Below are positions 1 through 8,182 of a stretch of 44,299 bases of DNA, one piece after another. The stretch is taken from assembly GCA_027366035.1 (NCBI GenBank), contig DAHXLK010000039.1, positions 1 through 44,299 of the forward strand, read 5' to 3'. How positions within the stretch are numbered: position 1 is the first letter of the stretch; each line of letters starts with the position of its first letter. The position numbers and the translations under genes were made by a program. The notes below the pieces were generated by a model. The model worked only from the letters and a program-made list of their open reading frames with translations. It made no database searches and was not told the origin of the DNA. Source of the stretch: Chlamydiota bacterium (GTDB lineage: Bacteria; Chlamydiota; Chlamydiia; Chlamydiales; SM23-39).

Positions 1-351
1 TTTATAACTCTTCTCCTTCTTTTTACTGTTCCAGTGTGGACCCTCCACCCTCAGCCTCCTATTCAAAGCTTGAATAACTTATCCTATGATGAGATGATCC
101 ATCTCATTGAGGTCTGTGCTTCTAACGATTGGGAAGGGCCATCTCACTTTGTGGACCTCATTCGGCTAAAAAATTTTATCGCTTTCTTCGCTAAGGATAA
201 AATCGCGAATCCTTCAAAGTATTGTCCGGACTGGGACAAAATGGATCCCAGGCACAAGCAATCTCTTGTCGAAGTAAAATGGCCGGCTGAGATACAATGC
301 TATACTGAACAAAGGGATATTCTTCAATCTATGTTGGATCTTAAACAATAA
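1..351 (+). CDS. Hypothetical protein, 5'-truncated by window edge
   Basis: The reading frame is open to the first base of the window, so the true start lies upstream. The first visible residues (FITLLLLFTVPVW) are hydrophobic and look like the end of a signal peptide or membrane anchor. A GTG at position 34 is the first possible start inside the window, but the hydrophobic lead-in argues against it. The remaining ~105 residues are mixed charged and aromatic, with two cysteines in the C-terminal half (in KYCPDW and IQCYTE). I do not recognise a family. The next gene starts 9 bases after the stop in the same direction, so the two may be co-transcribed. Confidence 0.5.
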   Translation, partial: FITLLLLFTVPVWTLHPQPPIQSLNNLSYDEMIHLIEVCASNDWEGPSHFVDLIRLKNFIAFFAKDKIANPSKYCPDWDKMDPRHKQSLVEVKWPAEIQCYTEQRDILQSMLDLKQ

Positions 352-360
352 GTTATAATT

Positions 361-633
361 ATGAATAACGAAAAGTTTAAAAATTATATCCGCTACATGG
401 GTGATTTAATTAAAGAACAGGCAAAGAAAGCAAAAAAAGATGAAGATAATCCACAAGCAGGCTTTGAAGATTATAATAAAGGGGCTGTGATGGCCTATTA
501 TACAGTAATCTCAACACTAAAGAATCAAGCTTCATTTTTCGATATTAAACAGGAAGATATCGGTCTAGCTGACATAAATCCTGAAGTAGATTTATTCGCT
601 GTCCCTAAAAAGTCTGATACAAATTCTAAGTAG
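361..633 (+). CDS. Small hypothetical protein (90 aa)
   Basis: This 90-residue, charged, probably helical protein starts at an ATG nine bases after the preceding stop codon. It is rich in Lys, Asp and Glu, with a KEQAKKAKKDED stretch near residues 19-30. It has no signal peptide or membrane segment and I recognise no motif. Close spacing suggests a two-gene unit with the upstream partial gene. It may be lineage-specific accessory content. Confidence 0.5.
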   Translation: MNNEKFKNYIRYMGDLIKEQAKKAKKDEDNPQAGFEDYNKGAVMAYYTVISTLKNQASFFDIKQEDIGLADINPEVDLFAVPKKSDTNSK

Positions 634-1016
634 AATTTGATCTATCCAAACTAAAATCTTGCCAAAAAAATCCCTTCTTGGTGCAAACCCAAGTTCTCCG
701 GTAACCGAGAAAGGAACCCCATCTTTTTCTAGCTAGCAAATCGTGGCATTCTAGGGCTCTTTAAAACAAGGAAGCCGGAAAGCTAAAAATGACTATTGCT
801 AAAAAATATGATCATCTAACCTACATTTCGAGGATCGTAAGTGACATTACAACTTTGGTGTTACATTTTTCACTCTTTCCTTGTTTTGAAAACTCTTTTT
901 TCATACCATCCCTAGCTCAATAAAAGACAACCATTATAAGGTCCTTTTTGTTGTACGCGTTCAGGGGGGTATAGGAGCTAGCATTAAAATCTTTAATGGT
1001 GTACATTTCCTCGTCC
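634..1016. other. Gene-poor intergenic stretch
   Basis: No convincing gene is present here. A 44-codon ORF starting at 789 has no recognisable features. An 11-base inverted pair (AAAACAAGGAA near 763 and its complement near 878) could be the remains of a decayed element. The stretch leads into the transposase-like fragment at 1017. Confidence 0.4.
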
Positions 1017-1136
1017 ATGGAAGACGAGTCGCAAATCAACTGGAAAGAGCACTACTTCGAGCTGCTTAAAAGAGTCGAGATTCTCGAAGCAGAAAACAAA
1101 TGGCTTCGCAAAGCTAAAGATTTCAACAGTCCCTAA
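1017..1136 (+). pseudogene. N-terminal fragment of a probable IS66-type transposase
   Basis: This 39-codon ORF contains a short leucine-zipper-like segment (LLKRVEILEAENKWLRK). That resembles the N-terminal coiled coil of IS66-family TnpC transposases, which typically have an ELLxRxxxLExEN pattern. The last six codons (KDFNSP) and the stop are written by the end of a family A palindromic element, so the gene was cut and given a new stop there. No downstream transposase domains follow. The family call is by pattern only. Confidence 0.4.
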
Positions 1137-1170
1137 AAGTGTAATAGCAAGGCGAAGATCGAAACAGTCC
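1110..1170. repeat. Two element-end remnants of palindromic family A
   Basis: Positions 1110-1133 match, base for base, the last 24 bases of the family A copy ending at 21118, including ATTTCAACAGTCCC. A second end of the same family (GAAGATCGAAACAGTCC) lies at 1154-1170 in the same orientation. The interior is missing, so this is a deleted or nested remnant. It abuts the ftsK stop codon, with one base between them. Confidence 0.65.
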
Positions 1171-1171
1171 T

Positions 1172-3412
1172 TTAATTTAGTCTATCTTCGAATGAAGCGG
1201 TAAGTACTTTACGAGGTTTGCTCGCCTCTTGCGGTCCCACGACCCCATTTTTTTCGAGCTCGTCGATAAGGCTTGCAGCCCTTGCGTAACCAATTTTTAG
1301 TTTTCGCTGCAAATAGGTAGTCGAAGCATTTTTAGAAGCTAAGACAATCTGAAGTGCTTCAGAATAAAGGTTGTCAGAGCTGAAGCTATCCTCTTCTATA
1401 CTTTCTCCTTGTTTTTTCATCGCATCAAAAGAGGAGATAAGATAGTTGGTGGGAAGCTGTGAGGAGATAGTGCTGACCACTTTAGAGATCTCTTCATCGC
1501 TGATATAAGCCCCTTGTGCACGGACAATTGTCGAGCTTCCGGGAGGGAGGAAGAGGAGATCGCCATTTCCTAATAAGCTTTCAGCTCCCACTTCATCAAG
1601 GATAATTTGGGAGTTGATACGGCTAGAGACTTTGAAAGCAATGCGGGTAGGAAAGTTGGCTTTAATAATTCCGGTAATTACTTCGCGAGAAGGGCGTTGC
1701 GTGGCAAGAATTAAGTGGATCCCTACCGCCCTTGCCATCTGGGCAATGCGAGCAATAGGGGTTTCTAGGTCCGATGAAGAGACCATCATCAAATCGGCAA
1801 ATTCATCGATGATGGCGACTATAAGAGGCATTTTTTCGGGGATAGGGATAGAAGATTCAGCCTCTTGAGAAGTTATTTTTCGACTATTAAAAGAGGTGAT
1901 ATTTCGAAGACCTAAAGTTTTTAAGATCTCATAGCGGATTGCCATTTCGCGAACCAACCATTGCATCGCTGCATATGCCCCATGAGCTTCAGAAATAACA
2001 GGAGAGATCATATGGGGAAGATGGGTGTATTGAGTCAGTTCCACTTTTTTGGGATCGATTAAAAGGAGCTTAATATCATCGGGACTGGAGTTCATTAGGA
2101 TCGACATAACGATGGTGTTGATACAAACCGATTTTCCGGAGCCGGTAGCGCCGGCGATAAGACAGTGGGGCATTTTGGCAAGATCAGAGATCACATAGTC
2201 GCCGGTCACTGTCTTTCCAAGGAGGATTGGGATTTGGAACTTCTTCCCCTTTTGCTGGTAAAGGAGCATCTCTTGAAAACTCACCTCTTGCGGGTGGATG
2301 GAGGGGATTTCTACTCCGACCACCGCCTTCCCGGGGATAGGAGCGAGAATTCGGATCGATTTTGCCTGCATGTTTAAAGCGATATCATTTTCAAGCGTTT
2401 TGATTCTCTGTACCTTTACTCCAATCGGCGGCTGCACCTCAAAGGAGGTGATAGTGGGACCACAATTAATCTCTACCACCTTTCCCTCGATACCGAAACT
2501 CTTTAACGTCTCTTCTAGAATTTTAGCCTGCTTGGCTAAATCCTTTTTTAAAGTTGGGTGGTCAGGCTGTTTTGGAGGATTGAGAAGGGTAGGAGAGGGA
2601 AGCTGGTAGTTAGAAGAGGTTTTAGCAATAGCTTCGGTAAGAGAGGCCAAAAGGGAGGGTTCTTGGATTTTTTTAGGTTTGATCGTATTGATCTTTACCA
2701 TTTCTAACTCAGACTCTATCTCTTTCTCTTTGACTCGGATGGCAGGTTCGGGTTTTGGCGGCCTCTTCTTAAAGGATTGTTCCAAGCAATTTTTGGAAAA
2801 CCGCAAAAGGACTTTTGTGATTCGTAAAAGGCGCTTAATATTGGGGATACATTCGATGCTAGTAAGGAGGAGGAATGAAAAGAGTGAAGTAATGGAGAAA
2901 AAAAGGGTAACACCGAAATTGCTGAGCATTTTTTGCAGGTTAAAGAAGGGCAAGTCTTTATAAAGATAATAGGTAGGAACTCCTCCTAAATTATAGCGGT
3001 GGACAACCTCTGTCTTTGGATAGGGAAGTACTAAAGTTTCACTATAGAGACGTTCTTCTATGATCTTTGCTTTTTGTGGGTAATTTTCAGCAAGAATGTT
3101 GAGAAGGATAGAAAAAGAGGTCAACAAGAGGAGAAAGTAGATAGTTTTAGATAAAAGAAACTTCGTATCTTTCATAAAGTATTTCCCTCCGGCCCATAAA
3201 AGATAAGCGACCACAAGATAAGAGGTGATTCCCATCAGATAGGTAAGGGTAAAGGCGATCATATAACCGACGATTCCAAGATAGTTGTCTTGCGGATGGT
3301 TTTGATCTAAGCTGATGAGGGAGATGAAAAAGAGTATAGCTAAAGAATACAGTAAGATGCCTTTAGCTTCCGGATGATAGAGAAACCCTTTCTTTTTTTT
3401 TCTTTTACCCAT
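1172..3412 (-). CDS. ftsK: DNA translocase FtsK
   Basis: FtsK is a septum-located hexameric ATPase that pumps chromosomal DNA during division and activates dimer resolution. The 746-residue protein has several hydrophobic segments in roughly the first 190 residues, then a charged linker. The motor follows, with Walker A GATGSGKS near residue 423, Walker B LLLIDP near 450, and IIDEFADL near 534. The last ~65 residues (from ALQIVLASKNASTTYLQRKL) match the winged-helix gamma domain that reads KOPS sites. The linker is short, as in chlamydial and SpoIIIE-like proteins. The start overlaps the uppP stop by 8 bases, suggesting one transcript. An element remnant begins one base beyond the stop. Confidence 0.97.
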   Translation of the reverse strand: MGKRKKKKGFLYHPEAKGILLYSLAILFFISLISLDQNHPQDNYLGIVGYMIAFTLTYLMGITSYLVVAYLLWAGGKYFMKDTKFLLSKTIYFLLLLTSFSILLNILAENYPQKAKIIEERLYSETLVLPYPKTEVVHRYNLGGVPTYYLYKDLPFFNLQKMLSNFGVTLFFSITSLFSFLLLTSIECIPNIKRLLRITKVLLRFSKNCLEQSFKKRPPKPEPAIRVKEKEIESELEMVKINTIKPKKIQEPSLLASLTEAIAKTSSNYQLPSPTLLNPPKQPDHPTLKKDLAKQAKILEETLKSFGIEGKVVEINCGPTITSFEVQPPIGVKVQRIKTLENDIALNMQAKSIRILAPIPGKAVVGVEIPSIHPQEVSFQEMLLYQQKGKKFQIPILLGKTVTGDYVISDLAKMPHCLIAGATGSGKSVCINTIVMSILMNSSPDDIKLLLIDPKKVELTQYTHLPHMISPVISEAHGAYAAMQWLVREMAIRYEILKTLGLRNITSFNSRKITSQEAESSIPIPEKMPLIVAIIDEFADLMMVSSSDLETPIARIAQMARAVGIHLILATQRPSREVITGIIKANFPTRIAFKVSSRINSQIILDEVGAESLLGNGDLLFLPPGSSTIVRAQGAYISDEEISKVVSTISSQLPTNYLISSFDAMKKQGESIEEDSFSSDNLYSEALQIVLASKNASTTYLQRKLKIGYARAASLIDELEKNGVVGPQEASKPRKVLTASFEDRLN

Positions 3413-4157
3413 GAATTTTAAGAGCTAAGACGAATAGCCCAACCCCCATACAGTAAAAGGCTAGTGGACGCAACCTCTTTTTGTCTAGAAAAAGGGAGAG
3501 CATCTTGATTCCTAAAAATCCTGTCAGAAAGGAGAGGAGAAATCCGGTGATATAAATGTGAATCGGAAGAGCTATGGCCAGTTTATTTTTTGCAAATACT
3601 TCTACTATTCCTCCTCCTAAAATGGCAGGAATCGCTAGTAAAAAAGAAAAACGTATGGCTTTTTGCACCTCCCACCCTCGAAAAAGGGCTCCGGATATGG
3701 TAGAACCGCTTCTAGAAATACCCGGAATTAATGCCATACCTTGCATGAAACCAATGAATAACATATCCCTATATTTCCCTTTAAAGGGCTTTTCTTTCAT
3801 CCACGTAGATATAAAAAGAATTATCCCGGTAAACATTAAAGAGAGCCAAAGCGGGTGATGGCCCCCTTCTCTTAAGGGTTTCAAGAGAAAGTAGCAGGGA
3901 ATTAAAGGTAAAAGGGCGATAAAAAACTGTAAAATCATTTTAGGGCTATTTATAATTTCTACAATTTCCTTATAGAAAAAAAGTATAGCAGCAAAAGCAG
4001 TTCCCAAATGACAAATGAGGTCAAAAAAAAGGTACCTCTCAGGGTGTTCTACTCCCAAAAACCACTTCGCTATATGCAGATGGGTTGAAGAGCTGACAGG
4101 CAAAAATTCGGTGAGCCCTTGTATGCAACCTAAAAGCATTGCTTCTAAAATGTTCAT
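3405..4157 (-). CDS. uppP: Undecaprenyl-diphosphate phosphatase UppP
   Basis: UppP (BacA) is an integral membrane enzyme that dephosphorylates undecaprenyl diphosphate, returning the lipid carrier used by MraY and MurG. The ATG at 4157 gives about 250 residues with the family motifs GLTEFLPVSSSTH near the N-terminus (catalytic Glu and Ser cluster) and GMALIPGISRSGSTI in the second half. Multiple membrane helices fill the rest. The frame stays open upstream into the tRNA-His gene, but that extension is not protein-like and the ATG at 4157 fits the family N-terminus (MNILEAMLLGCIQGLTEF). It overlaps ftsK by 8 bases. Confidence 0.95.
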   Translation of the reverse strand: MNILEAMLLGCIQGLTEFLPVSSSTHLHIAKWFLGVEHPERYLFFDLICHLGTAFAAILFFYKEIVEIINSPKMILQFFIALLPLIPCYFLLKPLREGGHHPLWLSLMFTGIILFISTWMKEKPFKGKYRDMLFIGFMQGMALIPGISRSGSTISGALFRGWEVQKAIRFSFLLAIPAILGGGIVEVFAKNKLAIALPIHIYITGFLLSFLTGFLGIKMLSLFLDKKRLRPLAFYCMGVGLFVLALKIHG

Positions 4158-4202
4158 AGAATGCAGGATGCAAAATATCGAATGCAAAAGTAAAGAAAAA
4201 AG

Positions 4203-4277
4203 GGCGACTGACGGGTCTCGAACCCGCGACACTTGGATCCACAATCCAATGCTCTAACCAGCTGAGCTACAGTCGCC
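4203..4277 (-). tRNA. tRNA-His (GTG)
   Basis: On the minus strand the sequence folds as a cloverleaf. The acceptor strand GCGACTG pairs with CAGTCGC, and the genome encodes the extra G(-1) opposite C73 that is diagnostic of tRNA-His. The D-stem is GCTC/GAGC, the anticodon arm TTGGA-TTGTGGA-TCCAA has anticodon GTG, and the T-arm is GCGGG-TTCGAGA-CCCGT. CCA is not encoded. It lies between comEC and uppP on the same strand. Confidence 0.95.
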
Positions 4278-4298
4278 ACAGGAGAAGGAAAAGCATTG

Positions 4299-5747
4299 TC
4301 ACAGAAGGGGAGCTTTTTTGTCAAAAAGATGCTTAGATAGCCAAATGCCAAAAGGGAAAAGGAGGAAAAAATAGAGAAGGAGGAAGGTAAAAGATGGTTG
4401 TGCATAAAGAGAAAAGTCTAATAGATGGATAGGATAGCAGATTAGAGCGAGAAGATAAGAGTTGGCATAGTCTATGAAGGCAAAAAGGAAAGGGAAAAGG
4501 CTAGCTAGTAAGGTAAGGGTCATAATTAAGGAGGTAAAAAGGGGGATAAAGAGGTTGTAAAAAAGACTTAGGCAAGGAAATTTGTGGAAGTGAAAGAAAA
4601 GGAGGGGTAGTAAGGTGACATTTACCGATAGAATAAGGGCAAAACTCTCTTTAAAAAAAGAGCCGAGGAGGTAGATGTGTTTTTCTAATAAAGAGAATTT
4701 TTTTGTTTCATAATAGGGTCTTTTTTTAAAGAAAAAGTGTAGGAAACGAGAAATGGGGTAGTAGAAAAAAAGGATGCCAAAACAGCTTAGAAAACTTAAT
4801 TGAAAACCAATGTTAATGACGACATAAGGAGAGAGGACCATCTCTATAAGCATGGCTATCCCTAACAACTGAAAATGAAACGAACGCCTTCCTAAAAGCT
4901 TACCTATGAAAAAAAGTTGTATGATAATCCACGCTCTTTGGATAGAAGGGGTGGCTCCCAAAAAAAAGAGGTAAAGATTGGTAGCGATAAGGAGGGTCCA
5001 TAATAGGGCTTTTCTAGGGAGGAAGGGGCGAAGCAAAGCTGCTAAAAAAGTGGTAAGAAAAGTAAAATGGAAGCCTGAGATAGCTAAAAGGTGGTTGAGC
5101 CCTAACCTTGCAAAATCAAAAGAGAGTTTCCGGCTAACGGTATCTCCTGTGATCAAGGTCGATAAAAGTTCAGGATGGGTAAGATGTTTGGTAAAAAATT
5201 TCCTCACCTTCTCTTTTATTAAAAAGCGCTTTTCTGCGATGCCATAGGTCTTTGTAAGGGGGATCCAAGGGGCGGTAGGTTTTAGCCTATAATAATTGCC
5301 GGTAGAAGAAAGGGTTCCTTGCAGAAAATAGTGGTGATCTGCCGGGTACCTTTTTTGTTGAGGACCAAAAAAGGTAACGCTACAGGGAAGTCCTTCTAAC
5401 CTTCCCTTATAGATCCACCCCTTTTTGAAAGAAGTGGTATAAGGCGCAACACTGTGTATGGAGAAGACTCCTTCAAAATACCCCTTTTCTACCAAAGGAG
5501 GGGAAAGGAGTAGGGTATAGAAATAGGCAGTAGCCATAAGGAGAAGGCCTGCTAAGAGGCGAAAAAAGAAAAGGGTTCGATATTCAGGGGAAAATAACAG
5601 GAAGGTAAAAAAAAGTGGGGGTAAAGCGTAAAGGGGATGGAAGGAAAGGTAGTCGGCAATACCTAAGCTAAAAAAGATAGCATAATAGACGGCGCTATTT
5701 TTGAGCCAAAATTCAGTGTTTATAAGGATTTGGAAGGTCTTCATCAA
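4299..5747 (-). CDS. comEC: ComEC/Rec2-family competence membrane protein
   Basis: ComEC forms the inner-membrane channel for single-stranded DNA uptake in transformation. The 482-residue protein is strongly hydrophobic and carries the core segment HLLAISGFHFTFL near residue 232, typical of the competence domain. It also has the N-terminal DUF4131-like region with a soluble patch (residues ~90-190). It ends after the last membrane helices and lacks the C-terminal metallo-beta-lactamase-like domain of the ~770-residue Bacillus subtilis protein. The start overlaps the 3' end of ndh by 35 bases, implying co-transcription. Whether it imports DNA in this organism cannot be told from sequence. Confidence 0.88.
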   Translation of the reverse strand: MMKTFQILINTEFWLKNSAVYYAIFFSLGIADYLSFHPLYALPPLFFTFLLFSPEYRTLFFFRLLAGLLLMATAYFYTLLLSPPLVEKGYFEGVFSIHSVAPYTTSFKKGWIYKGRLEGLPCSVTFFGPQQKRYPADHHYFLQGTLSSTGNYYRLKPTAPWIPLTKTYGIAEKRFLIKEKVRKFFTKHLTHPELLSTLITGDTVSRKLSFDFARLGLNHLLAISGFHFTFLTTFLAALLRPFLPRKALLWTLLIATNLYLFFLGATPSIQRAWIIIQLFFIGKLLGRRSFHFQLLGIAMLIEMVLSPYVVINIGFQLSFLSCFGILFFYYPISRFLHFFFKKRPYYETKKFSLLEKHIYLLGSFFKESFALILSVNVTLLPLLFFHFHKFPCLSLFYNLFIPLFTSLIMTLTLLASLFPFLFAFIDYANSYLLALICYPIHLLDFSLYAQPSFTFLLLYFFLLFPFGIWLSKHLFDKKAPLL

Positions 5748-6993
5748 TACTCAGGCTCCGATAGATAAGCCGAGAGCCTCGCTGACTCGAATAGTAAGAA
5801 AAGAGCCAATGGGAGAGAACAAATAGCTTATTTCGAAAACCAATAAGATATAGAATATGCACAAAAGACCAGGCAAGCCAAGCAAAAAATCCATAAAACT
5901 GCACTTTGCCGAACATCCCGATAGCTTTACTTTTTCCTATGGTAGCCATCATCCCTTTATCCACGTACTTAAAAGGAAGCCTTTTTTCTTTAGGGAGGTT
6001 TTTGAGGATAAGACGGGCTACATATCTTCCCTGCTGTATGGCGACAGGGGCAAGGCCCGGCAGCATTTTCCCTGTTTTATCGGCTGCGGCTGCGGCATCT
6101 CCTATGACGAAAATATCGGGATATCCGGTAATCGAAAGATCTCCCTCGACGATCACCCGCCCCTGTCTATCGAGGGGCACTTCAAGCGTTTTAAGTAAAG
6201 GGGCCGCCTGATTGCCGGCTGCCCAGATGATATTCTTTGTGTCGATGAAAGTATTTTCAATATGGACCCCTTCTTGGGTGACGTTGGTTACTTTTTTTCC
6301 GGTGAGGACAATCACCCCGAATTTTTCCAGGTATTTTTGGGCCCGAAAACTTAATTTTTCAGGATATGAGGGGAGAATATGGGGGGAGCCTTCTACGAGA
6401 TAGATTTTGGTATGTTTGGTGTCAATTCTCCGAAAATCTTTTAACATCGTCTCATAGGCAATTTCAGCAATAGAACCTGCAAGCTCAACCCCGGTAGGCC
6501 CCCCTCCAATGATAACAAAGTTTAAATATTTTCTGGCTTCCATAAAGCTGTCACACCTTTCTGCCTTTTCAAAGGAGATCAAAATTTTCTCGCGAAGGTT
6601 GAGGGCATCAGGAAGGGTTTTAAGCCCCGGAGCAAAGGGTTCCCAGCTATCTTTTCCAAAATAGGAATGTCTGGCTCCCGGCGCTAAGATAAGATAGTCA
6701 AATCGTCCCATTTCTCCATTGGCAAGGGTGATATATTTTTCAGTTTTGTTAATGGCGGTGACATTTCCCATAATCACGGTAATATTTTCATAATCATTTA
6801 AAATTTCTCGAATGGGAAGGGCGATATCCGCAGGAGAAAGAGCAGCACTAGCTACTTGATACAAAAGGGGTTGGAAGAGATGGTGGTTGGTTTTATCCAC
6901 TACCCACACTTCGATTTTTTTATTTCCCAGTACTTTGGAGGCATTGAGACCGCCAAATCCTCCTCCAACGATGACGACACGAGCATAAGCCAT
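5713..6993 (-). CDS. ndh: Type II NADH dehydrogenase (NDH-2)
   Basis: NDH-2 is a single-subunit, non-proton-pumping flavoenzyme that passes electrons from NADH to quinone at the inner membrane. The first Rossmann motif (VVIVGGGFGGLNASK) follows the ATG at 6993, which is why I prefer this start to an in-frame one 60 bases upstream. The second dinucleotide motif is FVIIGGGPTGVELAG, and the FAD-binding VIGDAAAAAD lies in the C-terminal half. Family-typical HHLFQPLLYQVA and GLAPVAIQQGRYVA segments are present. The C-terminus has hydrophobic, aromatic segments suited to membrane attachment. Chlamydiaceae rely on Na+-NQR, so this enzyme points to a more versatile respiratory chain. Confidence 0.9.
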   Translation of the reverse strand: MAYARVVIVGGGFGGLNASKVLGNKKIEVWVVDKTNHHLFQPLLYQVASAALSPADIALPIREILNDYENITVIMGNVTAINKTEKYITLANGEMGRFDYLILAPGARHSYFGKDSWEPFAPGLKTLPDALNLREKILISFEKAERCDSFMEARKYLNFVIIGGGPTGVELAGSIAEIAYETMLKDFRRIDTKHTKIYLVEGSPHILPSYPEKLSFRAQKYLEKFGVIVLTGKKVTNVTQEGVHIENTFIDTKNIIWAAGNQAAPLLKTLEVPLDRQGRVIVEGDLSITGYPDIFVIGDAAAAADKTGKMLPGLAPVAIQQGRYVARLILKNLPKEKRLPFKYVDKGMMATIGKSKAIGMFGKVQFYGFFAWLAWSFVHILYLIGFRNKLFVLSHWLFSYYSSQRGSRLIYRSLSIDEDLPNPYKH

Positions 6994-7093
6994 AAAATTA
7001 CCCAATACTGAAATTACCTGAAGAATCGATTCTTGACATCGGTAGCTTTCCATTTTTGTGAAAACCTATCTGTATCGTTCCTCTTATTCCAAA

Positions 7094-7257
7094 GGACTGT
7101 TGCCATCTCCGCTTTTTCGTTAAAATTTGAGCCTTGCAAAGCCGATTTGATTTTTTTGAAAGTGACATATCCTACTAAGGTATAGGCACTTTTAAAAAGA
7201 TCAAATCTGGGGAAGCAAGGGTAAAATTTTAACCAAATGGGAGATTTCAACAGTCCC
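7094..7257. repeat. Palindromic MITE-like element, family A, copy 1
   Basis: This 164-base element is an imperfect palindrome over its whole length, with terminal inverted repeats related to GGGACTGTTGAAATCTCC. It is flanked by TCCAA at 7088-7092 and 7258-7262, a likely 5-base target duplication; the first base of the left terminus is A instead of G. It contains no transposase. It lies between the ndh start and the divergent gene at 7397, where promoters for both must sit. Confidence 0.8.
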
Positions 7258-7396
7258 TCCAATGTAACGAATTCGATATCATCATCAGCCGGATTACATA
7301 CATCTCGTTTTCTTAACATATCCCTGATTTTCCAGGTTATTGCAGTATAAAAACTTTGTACTATTTTTTTTATTTCTTTTACACTGTTGATTCTAG

Positions 7397-8182
7397 ATGA
7401 ATTCTCAAGTTTGGGATTATTATAAAAAAACACGTGGTTTACACGATATTCTTCTCCTCACAGAGGGCAAGCTGACGTGGGAGGAGGCGAAGAAAAGGGC
7501 TCCTTGCCTCATCAAGGGATGGTTCGAACTCTCCCTACTCTCCACACAAGATCGGATCGAATTTACAAAAGATTTTTGGCTGAAAACCCTCCCTTTTATT
7601 CCGCAGGCCCATAGCAATATTGCCTCTTTTTTTGATCGTTTAGAAGACATTGGCGTCTTTTTATTCCAAGAAAAAATAGGAAATCCTTATTTGGCAGAAA
7701 TTGTATATAGCTTAAAAGAAGGGTCGGTCTTTTTTCGAGGTAAGATCCCTTGTACTCATGAAGATATCCATTTTTTTCAACAGTCTTTTACCAATTTACT
7801 CCCTAGAGATTACTTTGCTTTTTTACGTATTCATAATGGATTTGCTAAAACCTCTGATACGGGAATGCTTTCATTACAGGATATCCCTCTTGCTAAAGAA
7901 AGTATGCAAGCTGTTATCTATGAAGGGGAAGGAGCGGTTTTTTGTGACGGGAAAGAGATAGATCCTGCTGCTTTGATCCCTTTTTATGAAAGTTTCGGCA
8001 GACACTCCTACCAGTGTTTTTATACCGAGTGGTATCCGACTAGTGAGATGGGAAATGTCTATTTTTCATCGCAAGATTTTACCATTTCTCGTTATACTTT
8101 GCCCAATTTACATGAAACAATGGCTTTCACGACTTTTTTACAGTGGCTGGTCTTCTATTTAGAGGGTATTGAATGTATCTAG
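7397..8182 (+). CDS. SMI1/KNR4 (SUKH)-like hypothetical protein
   Basis: This 261-residue soluble protein has a segment (LLPRDYFAFLRIHNGF, near residues 132-147) matching the core signature of the SMI1/KNR4 or SUKH fold, a protein-protein interaction module. The rest I do not recognise. From memory, Chlamydiaceae have a hypothetical gene (CT338) in the equivalent place between comEC and ptsH, so it may be a conserved chlamydial protein. Its stop overlaps the hprK start by 10 bases, placing it first in the hprK-ptsH-ptsI operon. A link to PTS regulation is inference from position only. The start is the ATG at 7397, with no strong ribosome binding site. Confidence 0.7.
   Translation: MNSQVWDYYKKTRGLHDILLLTEGKLTWEEAKKRAPCLIKGWFELSLLSTQDRIEFTKDFWLKTLPFIPQAHSNIASFFDRLEDIGVFLFQEKIGNPYLAEIVYSLKEGSVFFRGKIPCTHEDIHFFQQSFTNLLPRDYFAFLRIHNGFAKTSDTGMLSLQDIPLAKESMQAVIYEGEGAVFCDGKEIDPAALIPFYESFGRHSYQCFYTEWYPTSEMGNVYFSSQDFTISRYTLPNLHETMAFTTFLQWLVFYLEGIECI

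Noticed and set aside
1614..2963. Several plus-strand ORFs opposite ftsK
   Set aside because: They are shadows of the ftsK coding strand with no independent features.
4158..4244. Longer N-terminus of UppP
   Set aside because: The extension is read through the tRNA-His 3' region and is not protein-like, and the ATG at 4157 fits the family start.
7014..7433. 139-codon minus-strand ORF between ndh and the SUKH-like gene
   Set aside because: Most of its central part is translated from element A copy 1. Removing the element puts a stop at the insertion point, leaving only a short tail with no family features. I treat it as generated by the insertion.
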